From positions 30,635,191-30,699,190 of the forward strand of contig NC_088708.1 of assembly GCF_963576615.1 (NCBI RefSeq): a stretch of DNA of 64,000 nucleotides, read 5' to 3'. The stretch is from Watersipora subatra. Its lineage: Eukaryota > Bryozoa > Gymnolaemata > Cheilostomatida > Watersiporidae. The stretch's first letter is position 1. Every line of letters begins with the position of its first letter. The position numbers and the translations under genes were made by a program. Below are positions 1 through 11,804 of this stretch, piece by piece. A model generated the notes under the pieces. It had not been told where the DNA came from, ran no database searches, and saw only the letters and a list, made by a program, of their open reading frames with translations.

Positions 1-973
1 GCAACCTGTCACGCAGAAAGGAGCAAGTCTGAGATGAGGCGGAGATTTAGTGATGTAATTAGTAGAAGTGTGGTAAGCAGGAATAGGTTGCCATAAGAAG
101 CATATCCTTTTCTGCTGTTGATATGATAAGGCGGAAAAATATATATCGACGCCATTGATCTGGTGACAGTGCAGAAATTGAAAGTAAAATAAAAGTGCTG
201 TTTTTCAGTTTATGAAATATCTGCATTGCTTCACGAGAAACATGTTTGATGAAAGCTTGTTACTAACATGTACAATATGTTTAGATTAGATAAGATCATG
301 TATTGTTATAACTTGTTTACATTTGCGTAAATCTTTTTAACCTAGCTTTTAATCTGTTAATTTTTATTATACGATTTCCTAAGTATAAATTTATTGAAAT
401 AAAGGTTTTCGTTGAGGTTTAATTTTGCTGCATAGTTACATTTGAAAACAAAATTTGTTTTAAAACTGTTATCTAGCACATCAACCGAATCTGTAAACCA
501 ATAGAGAGCATTTGTTTTATTAGGCATGCTTAAACATGCTGGATAATTCTATCCATCCATTCTAATTCTGTCTGTGATCCAATTTTTGGTTATGGTTACA
601 GTTACTTGTAATAGGTAGATTGTTACATGGCTTGGTGCCGGTTCTGTCTGATCTGCTGGCTGTAGCAAAGGTTTCTTAAATTACCTTACACCAAGATAAA
701 TTCATTGTGATGTTACTACATAGTCTCACCCTTCGTTTCCTTTAATTGATTTTGCTAAACTCGCACAGTTCTATTTGGTTTTTGATGTGTTTTCTCTAAA
801 ATATATCTATAAATAAAAAGAAAATTTCTGCCATAATGTGATTGTTTTTAATATTCATATAGTTTATTATAATATATAAACTTTGGCGACTATGATTCTA
901 TTTTTTCTTCCAAGTTGGTCAGCTCATTTGAGACTCATATCATTTTTAATGGCAGTTTCTACTGTTGATTCTG
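1..973. other. AT-rich stretch, no gene recognised
   Basis: No reading frame here resembles a known protein. Bases 1-81 stay open in one frame and end at a GTAAGC donor-like site, so an upstream KAT14 exon is conceivable, but its phase does not fit the next exon at 1994 and the residues do not match the expected KAT14 segment. I therefore do not call it. Confidence 0.4.
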
Positions 974-976
974 TTA

Positions 977-1765
977 AGGTGTAAACACACTAGGCGATTT
1001 TATCGCGAGCGTCATGAGGAGGGCGGAGATATCGCTTGCGTGTGCATAAACACACTTGAGCGATTCACTAGCAAGCGATATAATGGGCACGTCCACAAAC
1101 TGCCAATAAAATTCCGTATCATTAGTTTCTTCGGAGTTGTTAATAAATTTAGGTCAGTCAATATGGCGCCGTCTAGGCGACAACATAAACAACTTACGCA
1201 TTTGTTATTAAACCTATCTCACTTTCACGGATTGTACACTGCCTACACTACCAGAAGACATAAGAAAAAGCGATTATTGCATTTTTAACTAATTTTTTTT
1301 TACTATTTTTTTACATATTTTATTTTGTAGTGGTTTTTTATATTTAGGCCTAATTTATTAAATATTTACTGTTCTCAAGATGGTCAACCTGCGCAACGAT
1401 TGACTCCAAATGTTGGTTTTCAACTTGGATTTTTTGTAATTTTTGTTTGTTATGGTGCACAGGACTGGGAGTGCTATTATTAAATTTATGAACAATTCAG
1501 TGCTCGTTTTGAAGATGTTTCTATATTAACAAAATAGCAAATTGTCGCTGCTGTACGTTGGTGAACATCGATAAGAAATAATTACCCGCCATAAAATTGC
1601 ATTCTGGTAAAATCCAACCAATCGAAATGCATCTCGCTAGCGATAAAGTTGTGCAGAGAAAGTCTAACGTTATCGCTCTGGATGAGCACGCTGGGTGAAT
1701 TCTAGCGCAGATTAGCGCCACGCAGCGCGATATTGCTCTAAATATCGCCTAGTGTGTTTATACCT
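977..1765. mobile_element. Harbinger-like non-autonomous DNA transposon (789 bp)
   Basis: The ends are inverted repeats of about 22 bp. The left end reads AGGTGTAAACACACTAGGCG and the right end, reverse-complemented, reads AGGTATAAACACACTAGGCG. Both sides are flanked by the trinucleotide TTA (974-976 and 1766-1768), the target duplication typical of the PIF/Harbinger superfamily. Further loosely complementary GCGATA-rich stretches lie inside both ends. The interior has short open frames only and no transposase similarity that I can see, so it is a MITE-like or internally deleted copy. It lies upstream of the first visible KAT14 exon, probably in an intron. Confidence 0.75.
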
Positions 1766-1993
1766 TTATACACATTATTTATTAAGGTATCTCATTTGAA
1801 ACAGATTAATGGTTGTTTTTATTGGTAAGCTTTGTGTGAACCAAATAAAGCTCAGGCCAAGGGGCTCTTTGAACTATTGGATGTAATATCATACTTATTT
1901 TAGAGCAAAAATGGCCATATTAGTTCTGCAATGAAATTAAATTCATATTAGCTATGTATGCGTGTGTTATTGCTTGCTTTTATCCTTTTGTAG

Positions 1994-4900
1994 GTCTAAA
2001 AATGTATGTTCTGGTACTTCTTCTGCTCTTTCCACTTATTGTGGTCATTTTGAATCAGGAACAAAGTATTTGGGTGAACACGGGTGGTGGAGGCTTCGTG
2101 AGAACAAACCTCCTTTTCTCTCTCATGGTAAGGTTTGTTGTCTGTCTGTGACAGAACAAGCTTCTTGATCATAAAGTAGTTTGTTGTCTGCTCTTGATGT
2201 AACCAGCTTCTTTATCATGGAATGATTTGTTGCCTTCTCCTGACATAATAAGCTTCTTTGCGAGGCTATAGTTTGTTGTCTGCTCTTTACATAATAAGGC
2301 CACTGAGTCAGTAGGATCACCAAGTTACTAAGGTCACTGAGTTAGTAAGGTCACCGAGTCAGTAAGGTCACTGAGTCAGTAAGGTTACTGAGTTAGTAAG
2401 GTCACTGAGTCAGTAGGATCACCAAGTTAGTAAGGTCACCAAGTTAGTAAGTCACTTAGTTGATGCAGATTGCTGAGGTGACTAATTATCCATACATTCT
2501 TGCTGACTTGTAATTTCCGAGCTGTCAGTGTGAAGGAGTCGAGTTGTCCTTTGAGCATGTCCGAAAGAAATAGCATTCATTAAAGCGGACAATGTTGTTA
2601 TTGGTTCCTCACCCCAGCATGATCCTTCCTCTCATTGTCAGCTGTAAAAAATCTGTTTCCACTTCCAGCCTTTGGAAACTTGGAGAGTTGGCAATGACAG
2701 CAGTGGTCCCAGGTAACTGTGAATGACTCATTTCCTGTTAAAGGGTTTTAGTCCAGTTCGACCTTTACAGAGGTCAGCGCCGGCAGACTTGCAAGATGGA
2801 ATGACATAAAAGCTCAGGAAATGTGCTTCAATTTAGGCGTTTCGATATTTCTATTCGTTGCATGAGGGTAGTTGCCAATATTATGAATGCTGTTTAGGAT
2901 GGCTAACAATATTCGATGGAAAGTGTGTATACCCGTTAAAGAAAAAATAAAATGTCATGTGTTGATACCAGCAGTGTGATAATGTTAGTGTCTCTTCAGT
3001 TGTTATTATTAGTGTTTTTTTACAGTTTACCCTCGAGAATATGTGGAAAAGGGAGACCTGACTCTTCCACTGAAGAGAGCAAGAGCGGACAGAAAAAAGA
3101 AAAAACTGTCAGATGCAAGTATAGCATTTGTCTTTAGTGATTAAAAATGGAAGAATGCTCATGCTTTCATTATCTGTAGTGCATTTGAACGCCTTTTATG
3201 GTCTCACTCCAGCTTGCTTTATGCTAACTAGTGTCAGAGACTCTGCTTGTTTAGCTCACTTTCAGCAGCTGCGGCAGCATTGGAAGTTGGTTGCCATGTT
3301 TAATCATGAAATTGGTTTTTGCAGGACTTTGTTTCAGGAAAGAAAAAAAAGGGTATGGAAACTAAAAAAGCGTCTAAACAGAAAGCAATTATTGATGAAG
3401 AGCACGTCGACGTAGTCAGCGAGTCTGATTCCCTTGACACTAGTTCGTCTGATGCAATATTAGCTAAATCGGAGCCAGTGGTTAAGCAAGAACCTTACGT
3501 ATCTGATTTGTTGGTTTCATCTTATTTACCAATTAAGGAAGAGACAATAGACAATTTAGAATTTGACATTCCTATATCTGGCTTGGACTTAGACATGGGT
3601 CTAGGATTAGCTATTGACACTTCGTCTCTGTGCGATGAGATTGTCATACCTTCCGAGTCACCTTCCATGGCCAGTTTATCTTCAGCTTTCCATGATTCAC
3701 TTGTGAAATCAGAGCAGGAAATTTCAATGCGTAAGTCCTTGCTTTGTCTAAGCTCCTAGACCAATTGTGTCATAAGTTTTTTTTATAAATATTTATTCCT
3801 TGTAGCAACCTTGTGTACAGTGTATGAAAAAGAACCAAATGTACGAGTCTACGAGAGAAGGTAATCCTCAAATTGTTCTAATTGCTGGGTGATATTACAT
3901 TTTTACAAAGTCTCAACAAAGTTAGCCTGCTTTGTAGGCTAGTGTCTCCATTCCTTAAAATGTGAATAAGTACCTTAGGCTAGGAATTTGTGTAGCTATG
4001 ATATTCAAAGCTAATTTATGCCAAGATTTTGTTCCTGTAGCAAAACTGTCCAGCTTGTTAGTTTTGCAAGCTCAAAAAGTTACGGATGTATACCTCAAAT
4101 AATTACATATCACATTAAAACATATGCGCTATATAAAATAGTATAAAAATTAAATTACATGCAAAAAAACTAAATTAATAAATTAAAGACCAATAAGAAA
4201 AGGTTTTTATTATCATTTCAAACCTTAATGGCAGAATGGAGTGGTAGCTTTGGTAATACAGGAGACAGATGGGACGAAGGTAGAGATACTGAGTTAATCT
4301 TACTAGCGGACTAGTGGACTTGAGAATTAATTCAAAAATGTTTGCCCTCATTTTCTACTATGTTATCTACAACATTAAGAAAATATTAAAACATTGAAAC
4401 TTGACCCTTCCATCTTCTGTCACCTCTATTACCGGTCACACTAGTTTTCCTGAGATTCATGATATTAAAACTAGAAAAAGAAGGTTTGAAGCACTGTTTA
4501 ATTGTTTAATATTATTTGAGCACCGTATAGCCATAGGATGTTTGTTTGTTTGTTTATTTTCATCTATAATATAACCACAAAAAATAATATGAAGAGTGTT
4601 TCTCACAGTATAAAAGGACAAGAGAAATAGAAAAAAAATGTCACTCCAGGGAAGGTGGATGAGGTCCCTGTGCGCAATAGCAAGGCTAATCAAGGTGCGG
4701 AACCTGAAAGTAGAGTCAGCAGAAGTCTGTCTAGTTGGTTTAGTCTAGTCTGGTTGTCTGAGGTAGCGCTTCAGTTCATTTTTGGAAGAATTAGCATTTA
4801 CAATTGCGAATGAGGATGTGAATGAGAACTGTGTACATATTGTGTGTACTGATTTATAAAGCTGCACAGGTTCAAAAAAATTCAGAGGTCATCTGTTGGA

Positions 4901-7900
4901 AAGTACTTTGGTTGTTAGGTCAAAATGTTCTCAGAGTTCACATCCTTTTAGGTGATGGTAAATCGAGGTTTGACTGTATGCTAAAATATGACATAGCTTC
5001 TGGCCAACGCAATTTCATGGCTTCCATAAATATTTTTAGAGATGGTTAGCTCAGAGTCCATGGCAGAAGATGTTAAAAAAGAACCTAATGATTTGATGAA
5101 CCATTCTAACAAGGAAGTGGAAGTTAATACTTCCTGTTCGCAACTTCAAGGACTCGCTAGTGTAACTCATGATCAGAAAGTGGAAGTAACTAGTATGACT
5201 CAACATCAAAAAGAGGAAGTAGCCAGTATGACTCAACATCAGAAAGAGGAAGTTGCTAGTACAACACAACAGCAGAACCAGGAAATAGCTAGTACGACTC
5301 AACATCAAAAAGAGGAAGTAGCCAGTATGACTCAACATCAGAAAGAGGAAGTTGCTAGTACAACACAACAGCAGAACCAGGAAGTAGCTAATAAAACTCC
5401 ACAAACAGCACCGGAAGTGGCTAATACTACTTCAGTTGTGTAAGTAAGAACTAGCCAATTGGTTAATGATAAATTGGTGATACATACTTGTAGCCTTTTC
5501 TAGAAGTGACAATCTAGATGGTTTATTTTAGCAAGCAGAGATGGATAGTGTTTAGCTAACTTATCTGGTCTCTTTCAGGGCCAAAAAATGGTCAGTCTAC
5601 AAGGAAGAGCAACTATTGCGTATCCTCAATGACATGGTCGCCGTTAAAAGTAGTAATTTATCAAGTGAACATCGGCTGTTACGGCGAATGCTCTTGCTCA
5701 GGAAGGTTAGTATCAGTGACCTATCACTCGTAACATTAGCTAAGTCTTAATCTTTAGTAGTAGCGAGGTTTTCGACTAAACACTTTGCTTGTCTTGTTCC
5801 TGAAATGTCAGGTAAGAAAATTTTTTGAGTCATTCTCTAAACATCAAGCGAGAACAAAACAGCGGGAGGATTGACACTGATTCCAAACAGATGCAGTCTC
5901 AAAACTTGTTCTCTTTACTATCTTGTTCTATATCTATCTATAGTTATGGATAGATCTATATCTATCTATAGTTATGGATAGATCTATATCTATCTATAAC
6001 TCTTATTGAAAAGTTATTGAAGGATTTCTCTTCCTTTCAGTATAAAAGGTCCCAAGGGATTGAGCTGTTCAATTCAATCCAGAGCAAGGCTGATCAGCGG
6101 TCAGATAATATAAGATTACCTTCGCGTCACAAGACTTATATCCCTGCCGGCCTTTCGGCTCCTGTTGTTCAGCATTGTGACAGTCCACTCGACCGTTATC
6201 AGGTAGTAACGTATAGTCATCTCTGTCTGAATCACGTTTTCCAATAATAGCGGGTGCCTTCCATGAAGATATTTATGCTTATTTTAAACGCATTCAGTGG
6301 TGTATTATGTTCGACTAGTACATGAGAGTCTGGTGCTCCGTGAGAGGTCGTCAGGTGTAATAGCTATACGTACAATTATTTGAGAAGGCTAAGAGTCTGG
6401 TCAATTGGTGCAGTTGTTATAGTGTCAGACTACCATACTGAACATTGGGTGTTCGAGTCCGGTTTCATGTATAATCTTTTTCCCCCTTCAACCATGGCTT
6501 CATGCAGACGGACACGGCCTTAATAGTAGTGCAGATAAAGATTGCAATTGGTAATTCAAACAAAAGCCATGCCACATATTGATTTATCAGACTCTGTGAT
6601 TACTAAAAATTGTTTTATAGTCTGTTGGCAGTGCTGGCCTTTGTTCTTTAGGGCTAATAAATATAGGAGGATGCAACTCCAACTTGAACTTTCATCTAAT
6701 TTATTAATAGTTTGCAATGTTCCAATGGATTTAATAGCGGTATTCGTGTAATCATTTAACTATTGCTTTAGGTTGCTGTTACCAGCGAGAGTAGTAGCCA
6801 GTTTGTACCTTTTATCAACAAGCTCAAGGGAGCACCTGAGCTACTGAGAAGCACTAAGAGCTGCTACACAGCTCGGTGAGTGTCTCTATAGCATACTTTT
6901 GCTAAAGGCTGGTCTTGCTATAGACCATGGTTGCTATAGAATATAACTGCTATAGATTATTGTGGTGATAGAATACTGTTGCTATAACATACTGTAGCTA
7001 TAAACTATTCTAGCTATAAACTATTGCCACAAGAAAATATGGTTGCTGTAGGATATAGTTGTTTTGTTGCTATATGATACATTTGCTATATTGCTATATA
7101 CTACTGTTGTGTAATGTTACTATTGCTACTGTATTTACCATTGTTGCTATAGAATGCTGTTGCTATAGAATGCTGTTGTTATAGGATGCTGTTGCTTAAA
7201 ATATACTGTCGCTGTATGTTAAGACCGTTGTAAGATAAAATTGCTATTGATTATGGTTGCTATAGAATATTCTTGCTATAAAATACTGTTGATGTAGCAC
7301 ACTTTTGTCATTGCATACTGTAGCTAGCACCTGAATGTTGCTATGCACTACTGTTGCTATAGACTACTGTTAGCTGAAGCTATTGTTACACCAGACAGTT
7401 GTTATTTAAGTTTATTATAGTTATTATTACATCATCACACTTCATACTTATCTAATCATGTTATTACTTATTTTATTGCGCGAGTTCTACTAAGTTTACC
7501 ATAAAATACCACGAGAATAAAATTAATAATTGTGAACTAACTGTTATCATTAAAAAGCACATGGAGTCTGAGTCTACGCTGTAATAGCCTTACACAAGCT
7601 AAAATCATGTGTAGGTTATTAAAATGCTTTGTCAAGGCAACTCTGCCAGTACAGGTCGCAATAGATGTCAAAGTGTTGTATCGAGATATCAGTGTCGAGG
7701 TGAAGGTCAGTGTACAGGTGAAAGTTGTTTCCATTAGAACTAAACATGAACACTTTACAGAACTCTGAAGCCATATATCTGGAGGAACTTTGAGACACAG
7801 CCTCCTAAGCTGAAGATACTGAATGCAATTCGGTAAGTTCTATGAACCGTCAGCTGCACTCAACAATCTACAACTATAAAATCGTATTTTGTTTCGTTTT

Positions 7901-10900
7901 ATTATCAGCAGGATATTCATGTTATTCTGTTCAAATTGAGCCGGGTTTTAGAGCCAGCTAATAAAATTACCTTCTCTGATTGGCTTAATCATTTTCATTT
8001 CACGTTTAGATTTATTTAGAATGCTTCAGTTGTGTCTCTCTAGACTCTAGAGTATCCTGTCATGAGTGCACATGTATTACTCACAACCTAATGGTTTTTT
8101 CTTATAAGCGGCCACGTGTTTAACACAACATTTTAGTTTGATCAATGTTGCCATTCGTTGTGTTCAGCTCTCCCTAGTCATTTTTATTGTATCGTTGATT
8201 TCTTACTGTTTTGGATGTTCTTTTATTTCATAAAATCTTGCAGGTAAAAATTGTTGCTTTAAAACACTGCAATTCTTTTTAATTAACCATATTTTCCTAG
8301 ATTTTTATGTTATTTATTGTTATATGAAAATAGCAGGGCATTTATTAGTGTGTATTTTATGGCACTCAATAGTAAGGCCACCTACAGCTACCTACTATGA
8401 ATATATTGTTTGCCATTGAGTGAAAATTCAAGACATATTTACAAGAAATTGTCAAATTAGGCTGAGATTCAAACAACATACAAACACATTTTCAATGATT
8501 TGTGATGAGTCGTCAAAGATGGATCAGTAGATGAGGCCCTTTACCTTTAAAAGCCTTTTGCTAATGTATTATAGTGTTGCGGGAAGCCAGAGTAATTCAA
8601 TGTGTGTACAATGAGTTTAGAACCGCTATATTATATCATTCAGAGGCTATGCTGATAGTCTGCCAAGTATAGAAGTCTCTGACTAGGGATTTAGCTTAGT
8701 CATGCTTGCTTATGCTACCTGGCTTTGTGATGATGAAGGAACTCCTTACTCTTTAAAATCTAATATATAGTTTATTATTGTTTACTTTCCTACTAACACT
8801 AATCGTCTTGTGTGTATTCATTAGGCCACCAGTAGAATGTGCACTCATGCTTAACAGGCCTGCTAGTGAGCGCCGCTAGGGCTGCCAGAGTTGCTTTATG
8901 TTTGCTACAATACAGTCTGGTCGCTATTTATCCGCTTGTATTCAGCCCTTTCTTGATGTAGGATGCAGACTAGGAAATCTTTGGATGGGTGAAGGCAAGC
9001 TTTTGGCCTGAATTAACTGATGTGTATCTTTAGATTAGACTAACCCTCAATCTGTATATATAATTCTACGTGTTTTTTGGTCTGTTGTATGTTCAGTAAT
9101 AGTGATAAAATATGCATGCTTGCTAGCATTAGAAACAAAAAAACTGCTTCGCACTGGAATTGAACTCGGAAACACAGGTTTTGCAGACAGGCTCACCAAC
9201 CACTACATTGTGTGGCAACCTTGTCATAATAATTGTGGACATACTTATTACACCTGCCAATCTTTAATGGCGCACAGGACTGTCAGTGCACTACATGTAA
9301 AATAGAAATATGTGCCCAGACTTTCCCAAAATGCTATAAATATACATGTATGTATATCTAGCATAAACTTAATGAATATTTTAGCAAACAAAGAAATAAA
9401 CTGTCATTTAAGTTTGAGAATGATAAAATTTAAGAATGATAAATGTTGTATATGTTGATTAAAAATAAATTTTCTGTGCAAAAACTTTTTTATTTCCCAT
9501 GCAACACTGAGCATTCAGCTAGTATGATGATATAATATACCTTGCAGTGTTGAAAGTTAGCCACTTACCATCCTCTAGCTTCACTTTTTTTCATTTACTT
9601 GGTTTACTGTGTAGTTTTGTAATTTTAAACATAGAACTTGGCTTTTTAAATTTTGGAACTGATTGATACCGTAAATCATATCAGCATTGTAGAGGAAATT
9701 TTTTATCAAACATATGACAACAATCAGTGCAAATACCAAACAATAGATGATGTACATGTATATGAATTTGCTGTCATTTACCATTCAGTCTTATGAGTTT
9801 AAAATGTCACATCTAAATATGTGATATACATGTATCTATACATTATATAATAGCTGTCTCTGTTACAGAAAGAGAAGTGGAGAGAATACAACAGTTTGTA
9901 GCATTGACTATAAATATGTCAACTCTGATCATATTCCAGTGATTAATAGAATTTGCCACCAGGCTTTCTGGCCTAGCATAGACTGTAAGTATAATCAGTT
10001 TATAGTATTTCAACGAAGACCATAAGTGCAGACAGTTTATGACAACTAAAATAGGCCATAAGTTTTGTGTATCAGCAGTTGTGTGTATGTGCAGCCAGTT
10101 TATGATATACATGCACTAGGCTAGACTGAAAGTGTAGTCAACTTATGATAAACCTGCCTATACTGCAAGTGTAGTCAACTTATGATATACCAGTCTAGAC
10201 TGAAAGTGTAGTCAACTTATGATAAACCTGCCTATACTGCAAGTGTAGTCAACTTATGATATACCAGTCTAGACTGAAAGTGTTGTCAACTTATGATATA
10301 CCAACCTAGACTGAAAGTGTAGTCAGCTTATTATATACCAACCTAGACTGCACGCGTAGACTTTTTATGATATATCAGCTGAGATAAGTGCTGCTTCAGT
10401 TTACTGTCTGACGCCATGGACAGTTAGTGTTTAATTCCTTTCAATTTGTCAACATATTGCCCACTACTTTAGTGGTGTCTCCTATAAATTTTACATTTGT
10501 TATTGTTGGCCTTTAAAAAACATTAAGTATCTGCTAGTTGGGCACTTTAGCACCCTCACCTAAAGGTCATTGTATGATTACTAGCCAAAATTGAGTGGGT
10601 TTAGGACAGCATATATACTCATAAATACTAAGATTTCTGTGTGATTGGAAAAATCAAATATCTACTTCCTACTCAAATGAGTATGCATCCAATCTGAATT
10701 TTTAAATTTTGTGAAGTTTCAAAAACTCATTTGAAACCAACAAGCTTCTAAACTGAGAAAAGCTGCATACCTGATCTTCTACCTTTGCAAAAGACAGAAT
10801 GTATCAATTGTCAGTCTGTTTTCAAAATACACCACACCACATCTGTTCAATATATTCTGACTAAATCTTAAAAACCAGCAATTCTACCTCAGACTACATG

Positions 10901-11489
10901 ATGTACACGGTTATGTTGTTCATTTTAGTGTCTGAATGCCTGCAGTACTCAGACTTCAGTTGTGTCGCGATGTACAAAAAGCTAATCGTTGGTTTTGCTT
11001 TCATGGTTCCCGATGTAAAGCACAACGAGGCATATATTTCATTCATTTATACCCATCCTGATTGGAGAGGGTCTGGTATTGCATCTGTTATGTTATACCA
11101 TCTAATACAGGTAAGCGAGTAGACACTCTAGAATTATGTTGTTCATATTCTAGTCATCTTACAATAGTGGAGTCTGTCAAAAACTTTGTCACACCTTTGG
11201 TTCCAGACTGTGTACTAGCTGTGGGTAGCTTTTTGAATTGTTAGACTCTGTCCCTACATCATAGCATGTTATAATACCGATTAGTTTTACTTGAAAAATG
11301 ATTACATTGTAGACCTGTATGGGCAAAGATGTTTCTCTACATGTGTCCATGAGCAATCCAGCCATTGGATTGTACCTCAAGTTTGGGTTTAAAGTGGCGG
11401 AGATAATTCACAACTTCTACGACAAATATCACCCGATAGACAGCTCACAGTCACCTCATGCTTTCTACATGAAATTGGACAGATATTAA
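1994..11489 (+). CDS. KAT14: KAT14/CSRP2BP-like histone acetyltransferase of the ATAC complex (5'-partial, 12 exons)
   Basis: Exons by splice sites: 1994-2127, 3026-3118, 3338-3730, 3806-3860, about 5050-5439, 5579-5705, 6041-6202, 6772-6875, 7761-7832, 9869-9984, 10929-11110, 11313-11489. All phases join to 667 codons plus TAA. The first exon carries HGWWRLRENKPP, close to human KAT14 GEPGWWKLVHNKPP. The exons at 7761 and 9869 encode LKPYIWRNFETQPPKLKIL and a segment ending HQAFWPSIDL. The last two exons are the GNAT domain: FMVPDVKHNEAYISF, acetyl-CoA motif WRGSGIA, then TCMGKDVSLHVSMSNP and FYDKYHPIDSS. KAT14 is known as the scaffold and acetyltransferase subunit of ATAC. The N-terminal zinc-binding part lies upstream of the window or was missed. 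The middle (exons 3338 and 5050) is disordered and poorly conserved. The start of the fifth exon is chosen by phase and is the least certain boundary. Confidence 0.93.
2128..2300 (+). repeat. Tandem repeat, about 46-bp period, starting at a 5' splice site
   Basis: About four degenerate units built around GTTTGTTGTCTGCTC recur at 2133, 2179, 2225 and 2271. The array begins at the donor of the KAT14 exon ending at 2127, and the exon end plus donor (TCTCATGGTAAGGTTTG) resembles the later unit junction ATCATGGAATGATTTG. It occupies the first part of the intron. Confidence 0.7.
2301..2456 (+). repeat. Short tandem repeat, unit AGTAAGGTCACTGAGTC
   Basis: About nine copies of a roughly 17-18 bp unit (GGTCACTGAGTCAGTAA and close variants) follow directly on the 46-bp array in the same KAT14 intron. 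Non-coding. Confidence 0.8.
5190..5400 (+). repeat. In-frame 33-bp coding repeat in KAT14 exon
   Basis: The KAT14 exon at about 5050-5439 encodes roughly six tandem 11-residue units such as MTQHQKEEVAS and TTQQQNQEIAS. A 66-bp pair of unit types is itself duplicated, which points to recent unequal exchange. The unit length is a multiple of three, so copy changes keep the frame. The product is a hydrophilic Q/E/K-rich linker between the disordered middle and the conserved KWSVYKEEQLL segment. No function is known for it. Confidence 0.85.
5930..5998. repeat. 28-bp tandem repeat (about 2.5 copies)
   Basis: The unit TATCTATCTATAGTTATGG followed by ATAGATCTA repeats at 5932 and 5960 with a partial third copy, inside a KAT14 intron just before the exon at 6041. 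Each unit is rich in short palindromes (CTATAG, AGATCT). Confidence 0.8.
6323..6520 (+). mobile_element. tRNA-derived SINE
   Basis: A tRNA-like region with a B-box match (GTTCGAGTCC at about 6451-6460) is preceded by GGTGCAGTTGTTATAGTGTC, which could serve as the A-box region. About 60 bp upstream of the tRNA-like part lies a block (GTGAGAGGTCGTCAGGTGTA and onward to TACAATTATT) that recurs in the SINE copies at 9105-9295 and 44800-44990. The tail contains GCAGACGGACACGGCC. It sits in a KAT14 intron. Family name not known to me. Confidence 0.65.
6885..7390 (+). repeat. Degenerate tandem repeat, unit about GTTGCTATAGAATACT
   Basis: About 25 diverged copies of a roughly 17-20 bp unit (TTGCTATAGAATACTG, TAGCTATAAACTATT and the like). 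The array begins about ten bases after the donor of the KAT14 exon ending at 6875 and fills the first half of that intron. Confidence 0.8.
7833..9100 (+). other. KAT14 intron sequence without recognised features
   Basis: This is the 5' part of the intron between exons 7761-7832 and 9869-9984. It is AT-rich; I see no coding similarity, no clear inverted-repeat ends and no strong tandem repeat. Confidence 0.5.
9105..9295 (-). mobile_element. tRNA-derived SINE (minus orientation)
   Basis: On the minus strand the order is a conserved block (GATTGGCAGGTGTAATAAGT, then CACAATTATTATG), followed by a tRNA-like part with TAGTGGTTGGTGAGCC and a B-box match GAGTTCAATTCC, then a T-rich tail. The conserved block matches the copies at 6323-6520 and 44800-44990. 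It lies in a KAT14 intron. Confidence 0.7.
9971..10376 (+). repeat. 37-bp minisatellite beginning at an exon/intron junction
   Basis: Clear 37-bp units (ACTGAAAGTGTAGTCAACTT, then ATGATATACCAGTCTAG) run from about 10120 to 10376, spaced at 10132, 10169, 10206 and 10243. More diverged units extend back to the exon ending at 9984: the exon end and donor read CCTAGCATAGACTGTAAGTA and then ATCAGTTTATAGTAT, which lines up with a unit. The array therefore appears to include, and possibly grew from, the 5' splice junction. Confidence 0.75.
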
Positions 11490-11804
11490 GTGAAATATAG
11501 TGATACAATTGTTTCCATGACAACACTTTTATTGGCTACTCATTTTGATTCAGAATTAACAAAAGCATGTTTAACGGTGAAAATTACAAGGGAGTCAAGC
11601 CTCAATTCATGTGTCTAATCTATGAAATGCAAGCAACCCAATCCGCAACATTTGAGTTACTAGCTTCTTAGTAATTACAGACATAAAAACATTATTTTTG
11701 GCTAAAGCACTCCATAGTATGCCATAGTGATTAAACGAAAAGAATCAGCCAAACAAACCACAGTGCAAATTAGACAGTTAGTATGCAATGTAGTTGGTAT
11801 CTTG
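11490..11804. other. Convergent 3' region between KAT14 and CISD
   Basis: KAT14 ends at 11489 on the plus strand and the CISD gene ends at 11805 on the minus strand, leaving 315 bp for both 3' UTRs. A minus-strand AATAAA lies at 11528-11533 (TTTATT on the plus strand), about 270 bp past the CISD stop and only 40 bp past the KAT14 stop. The two transcripts probably overlap at their 3' ends. Confidence 0.6.
11528..11533 (-). terminator. Candidate polyadenylation signal of the CISD gene
   Basis: AATAAA on the minus strand, the first such hexamer seen downstream of the CISD stop codon at 11805-11807. Placement by motif only. Confidence 0.45.

Noticed and set aside
1-82. Possible upstream KAT14 exon
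   Set aside because: The open frame does not resemble the expected KAT14 segment and its phase does not join to the exon at 1994.
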